Under the pieces are notes generated by a model. That model did not search any database. It was not told the DNA's origin and was given only the letters and a program-made list of their open reading frames with translations. A program made the translations under genes and the position numbers. A DNA stretch of 64,000 bases from Diaporthe sp. PMI_573. Lineage: Eukaryota; Ascomycota; Sordariomycetes; Diaporthales; Diaporthaceae. Every line of letters begins with the position of its first letter. Position 1 is the first letter of the stretch. The stretch covers positions 434,001 through 498,000 of the forward strand of contig JAJTUP010000029.1 in the NCBI GenBank assembly GCA_021399435.1. Reading direction: 5' to 3'. Positions 56,977 to 64,000 of the stretch are shown here, in pieces.

Positions 56977-57403
56977 TTTGACGATATCATCAACGCGTTG
57001 TGACCAAGTTGAACAAGTCATCAATTTCCGAATGGGAATCACCAGCAAAATAAACACCAGCTCGAGTGTCCTCGGTTGCCGTTCCCGCGTGATTCGGTAT
57101 TCGTTGCCGAAGCCAGCACGTCGAAAGTGGGGCTCGGGAGCTTGTGCCGTCATCTCGGACACAACTACCGAAGCTAATAATATCTTGGAAGGCAAACAGT
57201 TCTCTCTCTCTCTGTTACATTTGGTAAATATTTTCTTGCCAAAATAGCTGGCTAAGTCTCCATGCTGGTATCGGCATTGTTTTTTTTTATATAATTTTCT
57301 TGACGCTAGGTCTTTGAGTGTTTACCACTTTACAAAGGGACCGCCTATATACTGCTTAAGAAGCGTACGTATACGGTTTCAACACGAAATCACCTAAGTC
57401 GCG
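56977..57403. other. Divergent promoter region, aldolase and aminotransferase
   Basis: About 430 bp with no gene; a probable shared promoter. A TC-rich tract (tctctctctct) is at 57202-57212. Confidence 0.5.
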
Positions 57404-58980
57404 ATGTTTGGACACATTCGACCAGGTCCCCTGGACCCGATGTTCATCCTGAAAAAGGACGCGGACAACGATCTTAACTCCGAGAAAGTAGATTTGGGTG
57501 TTGGCATCTACCGAAATGAGGCCTGCAATTACCAAGAGTTGGAGGTTGTCAAGCTTGTAGGTCAAACTTGCAGTTCATCGCAGCTTATGCTAGTGTTCAA
57601 TACCTAGCTAACCAATTCATAGGCTAAAAGGCAGCTCGAACGCGCCGACTTAGGACACGATGTATGTCGTCTTGTATGCATCTGTTAGTTTCAGGCTATC
57701 AGGCTAAATATTATACAGTATGGACCAACGACAGGAGATGCAGAATTCCTCAAGCTTGCCGCCAGTTTGATATTCGGAGACGATTGCCGGGCATTGAGAT
57801 CCGGCAGGGTGTGTTCGCTCTTCAATCATGTTTCTCTCCATTCAACTCATGAATATTTCCTGACACGATGGTAGATCTCGTCCGTTCAGACCATCTCCGG
57901 CACTGGAGCCAATGCGCTGGGCGCTCTACTGATCGCCAAGACATGGCAATCACAGCCCAAGGTCTACGTCGGCGTTCCCACGTGGGGGAACCACCTCGAC
58001 ATCTTTCAAAACATTGATATGGAGACGATCACGTACCAATACCTCGATTCTTCTAAGCATGCAGTCGACTTTTCTGCGCTTATCACCGCCGTGCGGACAG
58101 CCCCGCCGGCTAGCATCTTTATCCTTCAGGGGTGCTGCCACAATCCCTCTGGCGTCGATCTGAGTACCCAGCAATGGAAAGAGCTGGCTTCCGAGATGAA
58201 GGCGCATGGCCATCTGCCGTTCTTTGATTGTGCTTATCAAGGGCTTGGTGATGGTTTGAACGAGGACGCGGCGGGTGTTCGCATTTTTGTGGAAGCGGGC
58301 ATGGAGATGCTGGTCTGCCAGTCCTTTTCCAAGAACTTCGCGCTGTATGGGGAGAGATGCGGAGCCCTCCACGTGGTGGCAGACTCGAGCGAGGTTGCGT
58401 CAAATGTTCAGGACAGACTGCGGAGTCTGATACGTTACACATATTCCTCACCCCCAGCTTATGGAAGCCGATTGGTCAAGACTGTGCTCGATGACAATGA
58501 CCTACGGAAAGCCTGGTGGGTCCGCATCACCACGAAAGCTCAAAGTGCGAAGCTGATTAACTCATTAGGATCATGGAGCTGGGTGGTATGAGGCGGCGGC
58601 TTGACAGGAACCGCCATGCTCTTCACGACGAATTGGTGAATGTGCTCAAGGTACGCTCTCACTCCGGTTCAAAACGCGCGGAGAAAATGCCTGTCTGACT
58701 TGATGCAGACCCCAGGAGATTGGACTTATCTCCTCAATGAAAGGGGGCTCTTCTCGTAAGTAGCAGTTTCCTTGTCAACGGCAGTGGTTGTCTTCTAATT
58801 AAATGATTCAGATGCTTAGCACTGTCGCCATCCCAATGCAATAGGTTGGTTAGCAAATACCACATTCACTTACCTGGGTCAGGACGCATCAATGTCTCTG
58901 GCTTAAGCGAGGATAACGTGGCACGTACAGCTAAGGCGATCGACGAGGTTGTGAGAATGTCCAGAGAACAGAAAATCTGA
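57404..58980 (+). CDS. Aspartate-type aminotransferase (class I, PLP)
   Basis: Seven exons (57404-57556, 57623-57661, 57719-57808, 57875-58515, 58569-58650, 58709-58755, 58812-58980) give 406 residues. The N-terminus has KVDLGVGIYRNE, then YGPTTGDAEFLKLAA, SSVQTISGTGANALG, CCHNPSGVDLS with the PLP-contacting Asn, LPFFDCAYQGLGDG with the Asp that binds the pyridine N, and SFSKNFALYGERCG with the Schiff-base Lys and phosphate Arg. GSGRINVSGLSEDNV closes the domain with the substrate Arg. It transfers an amino group to or from 2-oxo acids and belongs to the aspartate/aromatic group. Every exon phase fits, although several exons are very short. Confidence 0.9.
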
Positions 58981-59863
58981 GCAACATAGCGGGCAATCCC
59001 TCAATGGAATAGAGAACGTTGTCAATCTTGCACGTCAAACGTCCTATTTTGGGCTCTAAAGTCGCCAATAGGAAATAGAACTAGGAACGAGTCAGTCAAG
59101 GTCAGGAATCTACCAGAAAATTATACATATCCCAGCATCCTCGTGCATGCTTTGCCCTCAGAAATTTTGGAAAGATTGGCGGAGTTTACCCACGGTTTCT
59201 TTGCCTATTTGCCACTCGAGGGTAACACGTGGTCGGAATATGCATTCGTTGTTGTCTCCAGGCCCAAAGATACTGCAAAATAGGCGCCACAAGAAAAATA
59301 ACTAGAAAATTCAAATTTCTGGTTCCGAGGCGAGAGACAGACAATTCAGACACCCCAGACACATCCGGACCATATCCCCTCTCTAAAATCGGGTACAACG
59401 TCTGCATATCCCCCCGCGTACTGTAATCTCTCGGCGACGCCGCGACTCGACCATCCTCAGTCGGGGGCGGGGCCATCAAGCGGAATGTCAAATGACCACA
59501 AGAAACTGGGTTCATGGACACAGCTCATCAAGACGTTCCTTCAATATTACCTGGCAAAATTCGGAAAATTATAACGGTGTGTCTTATGATGCTTTTCATG
59601 GTGGAGTGAAAATGTGTTGGGGATACTGCTCCCTTTTACTTCACTAGTTAAATGTCATTGGAAGGTCACGTGTTGCTGACTCATGTGGTGTGGCCGCTTG
59701 TGGGTTTAGTAGTCCCGAGGTCAACCTTCATCGTCACGGAGATGACGATCGCATCGCCACTCTCGCCGAGGTATCACCAAGTTGGATGTCCGCGTCCTCC
59801 TCGAGGTCATATTCACTATCTCACTCCAAAATACCTGATTCTAGATATCGAGTGACGTTTGAC
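58981..59863. other. Intergenic region before Zn2Cys6 factor 3
   Basis: About 880 bp with no supported gene. Confidence 0.45.
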
Positions 59864-62521
59864 ATGGCCGGAGAAGCAAACAGTCCTGTTATCTCGGCAG
59901 AAATCGAGGCCGACTCGGAACCCTCGATATCGCGGGGCAAGCGATCAAGCAATGCGTGAGTCCCGCCTTTGGGGTTTGACCAATGTGCAGAACATGACCT
60001 TGAATCACAACTTATTGATCCGAATATTGAAGGTGCCTACGATGCCGTGAACGGAAAGTCAAGTGCTCGGGTTCAATGCCTTGCAGCAACTGCCTACGCA
60101 GGTCGACGGAATGCGTATTTGATACGGAAGACAAGAAGGTCATGGTCTCCGAGAGGTATTTGCCCTCAAATTTTTCCGATGTAGAGGTCTTAATGCTGAA
60201 GTGCCAGACTTTTAAATGAGCTCAAGCGTAAATCTCAGCACGCCCCGGATATTGATATTCTGACTCCGCCGACTTCAAAGCGGCCGCGTTTGCGTCGATT
60301 ATCTTCGCCTCGGGACGACAGGTATTATGGTACGCATACCGCTATGATTCTACTGAATATCAGTATTGACAGAGGCTTGTTAGATCAAAGGGACATATCT
60401 TTACAAATCGTTGAAGATTCCGGCGTTCCAGCTTCACCACTTTTATTCGCTGATGACGCCACGACTGTGCCTGTCAGGGACGATGATTTAGTTGAACAAG
60501 ACCATGGCAGGTTGAGCGACCCACGAAACCCCTTAGCGAGTGGCCGTTCAAGGTTCTTGACGGATTCCATGGGAAAGAGGCGTGAGTGTCCAAACTCGAC
60601 CCCAATTTAGCACTTGATCTGACTTTTCTCAGGATGGCTTGGTCCTTCATCAACATGGGCTTACAGCCGGCGAGTTCTGATAATGATTCAGGAGTATCTT
60701 GGTCAACACGAATCGCCGGAAATGCCTTTGAATGTTGATGGACAGGCAATAAAACTAGACTGGCCTTCCTCTCGAGAGGTGATACCTCAGCCCACAGTCG
60801 ACATCCCCTCCCTTGACTACGCTCTTTACCTTACCAATACTGTGAAATTTCATCTAGGCCAGACTTTCCATGTTTTTGATGAAGAGAATTTCATGCGTGG
60901 ACTTCATGACTTTTACAGAAAAGGCCCAAAGCAAGAACCTACCACAGACACCCGATTATGGCACATTCAATTTTTACTCGTTATGGCTTTCGGAAAGGCT
61001 CTTCTCGTTCCAGGAGAGCCAGGAAAAAGTCCGCCTGGAAGTGGACTTGTCAGCAGAGCTCTAGAGCTGTTCCCTGATAATCAAGGGCTTTATCAGGATC
61101 CGGTTCTGTCTATGGAGATACTTTGCTGCCTCGCTCTGTATTTGCAGTCGGTTGACCATCGGAATAGTGCCTTCACCTATGTAAGATAAGTCGCAATGTT
61201 ACCTCTTAGAGACCTTCCAACTTACCTTCATATTCAGATTGGTCAAGCATTTCGCATAGCTCTGACCCAGGGTCTCCATTGTGAGCCTGCTGAAGGCCTG
61301 CTTAATGAGATGGAAGCCAATAGGCTGCGCTGCATCTGGTGGACGATATACATCTTGGATCGAAAACTGTCATCATTGATGGGCGCACCGAGCTCGATCC
61401 AAGATAGCGATATAACTGTTTCTTTTCCTCGATCAGACCCTGTCACCCACTTGCATAAAGCTCTCGGCCTTCACGTAGCTATTTCGCAGCTGCACGCCAA
61501 GGTCTTGAACAGTAAGTCAATCTTCATATTTCTCTTCCATTTTCATCCGCTGACGGTGTTCTAGCTGTTTATGGTGCCGACAGAAAGCTTGAGCCTTCTT
61601 TTCTGAAAAAGGTCCAAGAAGTCTTGAGAGACATGGCTAAACTCGCCCCCCAACTTACGGCAGGGTTCGACTTCAAGGTTGACGGTTACGAGCCAGCTTC
61701 ACGGATTTCCGCAACGCTGAATCTCAGTTATCATCAGGTCCAGCTTTCGATGCCTTTGGTACCCATGAGCTCAGCTGACTGTTTCTAGTGTGTGGTCCTC
61801 GCAACGCGGCCGCTTCTAATGTGGTTGTTGCAAGACGTCCTGGCAAGGCAAGATTACGTTCATAGAGACCTCGCAGGTCCAATCAAAGCTCTTCTGAATA
61901 CATCATCCGAATCAGCGAGCAAGTCCCTTCGTATCTTGTCGACTTTGCAGTCTCAACACCTCCTAGGTGAGCAATACTTCGGCCGGCATTCCAAAGTTGG
62001 GATGAGGACAAAGAATACTCACCGTGTCATCAGAGAAATTTCTCTCATTCGATTTAGAACAAACCTTCTCGTCTGCATTCGTCCTTACGCTTACTACGGC
62101 TATACCCGGACTCCCAGATCATGATAGCAGCTACCTGAAAACCGCCTTCAGCATCTTGAACACGATAATTGCCCATGGCAATGTGGTTGCTCAGTACCGA
62201 AAACAAGAACTAGAGAAGCTACACGAAATCCTACATCTCGTTCAGACCCAGAGGAAAGAACCAGCACCACCAAAGGCAGACGTTCAAATCTCATCGAGCC
62301 TGAATAGAGTGCCCAAGCCCTCTGTCGAGCATCCCGAGCAAGTGACCGCCACCGGTAGCGCGGCCAACGGCCTGGCATCATCCGAAGAGATGCTTTCAGT
62401 CGCGGGACTGCTCGACTGGGAGCCAGACGTGTCTGGCTTCGGGAACGACCAGCTCGCCGGAAGCTGGTTGTGGACAGATGCTATGGCGCAGGATCTCGAC
62501 TTTAGTGAAGACCTGCTGTGA
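59864..62521 (+). CDS. Zn2Cys6 transcription factor 3
   Basis: Nine exons (59864-59955, 60033-60155, 60208-60321, 60373-60581, 60633-61180, 61238-61511, 61565-61737, 61789-61966, 62034-62521) give 732 residues. The zinc cluster is CLRCRERKVKCSG, PCSNC and STEC, spaced C-x2-C-x6-C-x5-C-x2-C-x6-C, encoded in exon 2. KRPRLRRL in exon 3 may be a nuclear localisation signal. The fungal_trans domain follows, with IGQAFRIALTQGLHCEP and RLRCIWWTIYILDRKLSSLMGAP. An acidic end (DWEPDVSGFG, DLDFSEDLL) fits an activation region. It lies between the aminotransferase and the permease, and regulates them perhaps. Confidence 0.88.
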
Positions 62522-63143
62522 CTGGGGACTTATCGCCGTGCGCGAAAACGGCTGAGCACCCTGAAGCCATTCGACTCGGGAATTGGAATGGTTGGGTTCG
62601 CGGGGGGATCCTGCGGGATGTGACGTTTCAAAGTGAATGTTGAGCCACATACGTGGAGTGGAGGCTTCTCCTTAAAGGAGCCCTGCATCCAGGGGGGGGG
62701 GGCATCTTTGTTGCTTCTTATCCTTGTTGTCCTCCTAGGAGGTGGGTCTTACAACCTTCTGCATTTTCCGTATCAAAAAGTTTAGCTATAAGGGTTTGAT
62801 CGAAATAATTGCCTATCTGATACCGAGCTGCGGGATGGTGAGCCGAGGGTGTCCACGGGCTCGGGAATCACACCCGAAGCAACCTTGGACCCAGGGCCCA
62901 GAGATAATCAACAATTTCAGAGTGTCAAATACTTGACTCGACCAGCATTTTAGTTAAACAGCGCTTGGCTCTCCCGCTGTATTTATTACTGTTTCCCCGC
63001 AAGTCTTCTGGTGGTATACCCTCTGCTCCCATCAACGTCACTGTCGATCTCGAGGACGTCGCTTAGCCTCGAATTCATAGGGTCGGCTCGTTGTTGTCCG
63101 AGTCTTGCCGTGAATTATCACAGTCTAGGTCTTTTCAAAAATT
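62522..63143. other. Intergenic region before the permease
   Basis: No gene seen. An 11-G run lies at 62692-62702. Confidence 0.45.
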
Positions 63144-64000
63144 ATGGATCAAGATAAGCTGGAGGCAGTGGGGTCGCAGAGACTTTCGCATCAACGGAGC
63201 GCAAAGCTCGGCGAGGTCCAAGACCTGGCCCACCAGCACGGCCACGAATTGCAGAAACGCCTCGAGACTCGCCATGTCACTATGATTGCTTTGGGAGGCG
63301 CCCTGGGAACGGGACTCATGATTGGGACGTAAGTCTCAAGCTCATTCTTCCAAGTTCAGCTGTTCAACTAATAATGAAACCACTTCTCCAGCGGATCAGC
63401 CCTCGTCAAGACCGGCCCGGCAGGAATATTGTTAGACTACAGCATCGTCGGCTGCATTGTCTTCCTCGTTATGGCCGCCCTTGGCGAGATCATCTCCTAC
63501 ATGCCCCTATCCCACGGCTTCGGTGGCTACGCCACTCGTTTCGTCGACCCGGCTCTCGGTTTTGCGACCGGATACACCTACTTCTTCAAATACCTCCTCG
63601 CAACCCCGAACCAACTCTCGGCCTTCGGCCTCATTATGAAGTTCTGGGTCGGTGACCGCGTCAACCCGGCTGTGTTCATCACAATTACTCTGGTCCTGAT
63701 AATTGTCATCAACAGTATCAGCGTCAAGACTTTCGGAGAGTTCGAGTTTTGGTTATCTTCCCTGAAGGTGCTAATCATGGTCGGCATCATAATTCTCCTG
63801 TTCATACTCGCTGTTGGTGGTGGGCCGACCGGAGACCGTCCTGGATTCCGATACTGGTCTGAACCCGGAGCTTTCGCGGAGTACAAGGTCAGTGGTGCCA
63901 AGGGGCAATTGCTCGGTCTGTGGAGTGCGATGGTTGCCGCAGTATATGCCTTCTCCGGGACAGAACTTGTAGGCGTCACTGTCGGCGAGGCCAAGAACCC
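63144..64000 (+). CDS. Amino-acid permease (partial, cut by window end)
   Basis: Two exons are visible (63144-63328 and 63392 to the window edge). The N-terminus is a cytosolic tail ending in [31 protein letters not shown], in which [16 protein letters not shown] is the signature of fungal amino-acid permeases of the APC superfamily (YAT type); here it is split by the intron. LVMAALGEIISYMPLSHGF follows, then FATGYTYFFKYLLATPNQL and SVKTFGEFEFWLSSLKV, all in the family order, and FSGTELVGVTVGEAKNP near the edge. About 265 codons, five to six membrane spans, are present; the rest lies beyond 64000. Start at the first ATG of the exon, preceded by an A-rich context. It would import amino acids across the plasma membrane. 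Confidence 0.92.

Noticed and set aside
58812..58860. Apparent TAG stop (CAATAG) in the last exon of the aminotransferase
   Set aside because: In the correct phase the codons are TGC AAT AGG, so there is no stop.
1..64000. CRISPR arrays, bacterial operons, ribosome binding sites, integrated virus
   Set aside because: Nothing of this kind is visible; gene structure is eukaryotic throughout.

Overview
The window is nuclear DNA of a filamentous ascomycete (Pezizomycotina). Genes carry short spliceosomal introns of about 45-75 bp with GTRNGY donors and CTRAY-like branch sites. Fungal-only families are common: UstYa/DUF3328 proteins, Zn2Cys6 regulators, SAT4/rhodopsin-like membrane proteins, GMC and berberine-bridge-type FAD oxidases. 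Secreted plant-polymer enzymes (GH5, cutinase) and several relics suggest an accessory, gene-cluster-rich region of a plant-associated or saprotrophic species. I could not identify the species. All exon models were built by hand from splice signals and reading frames.

Region by region: (1) 0.5-1.5 kb, an aldo-keto reductase. (2) 2.2-16.7 kb, a probable biosynthetic cluster: P450, 14-TMS MFS exporter, a tiny secreted precursor-like peptide with dibasic sites, two UstYa-family (DUF3328) oxidases, an O-methyltransferase, a SAT4/rhodopsin-like membrane protein and a second P450. This is the gene set of dikaritin-type RiPPs (ustiloxin, phomopsin, asperipin), but the candidate core is Tyr/Asp-rich and is not one I recognise. 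It is the main discovery candidate. (3) 17.1-20.9 kb, a relic zone: a NACHT-type fragment, an ORF broken by an 11-bp tandem duplication, an intact F-box gene, and a GH78 rhamnosidase pseudogene that has lost its catalytic barrel. (4) 21.3-37.2 kb, a second candidate cluster: NRPS-like A-T-R carboxylate reductase, D-2-hydroxyacid dehydrogenase, secreted FAD oxidase, an MFS gene with a 1-bp frameshift, an L-amino-acid-oxidase-like flavoenzyme, and a second SAT4/rhodopsin-like protein. (5) 38.5-39.1 kb, a decayed FAD oxidase. (6) 40-53.7 kb, GH5 glucanase, diaminopropionate ammonia-lyase-like enzyme, Zn2Cys6 factor, secreted alpha/beta hydrolase, second Zn2Cys6 factor, cutinase and secreted GMC oxidoreductase. 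(7) 54.1-64 kb, an intron-containing tRNA-Ala(CGC), a hypothetical protein, then HpcH/HpaI aldolase, aspartate-type aminotransferase, Zn2Cys6 regulator and an amino-acid permease cut by the window end. This last group looks like a small amino-acid catabolic module.

How the genes may work together (inference): in region 2 the peptide would enter the secretory pathway, be cut by Kex2, cyclised through Tyr by the UstYa pair, and then modified by P450s and the methyltransferase before export by the MFS protein. In region 4 an amino acid could be deaminated, reduced to a D-hydroxy acid and then reduced at the carboxylate to an aldehyde.
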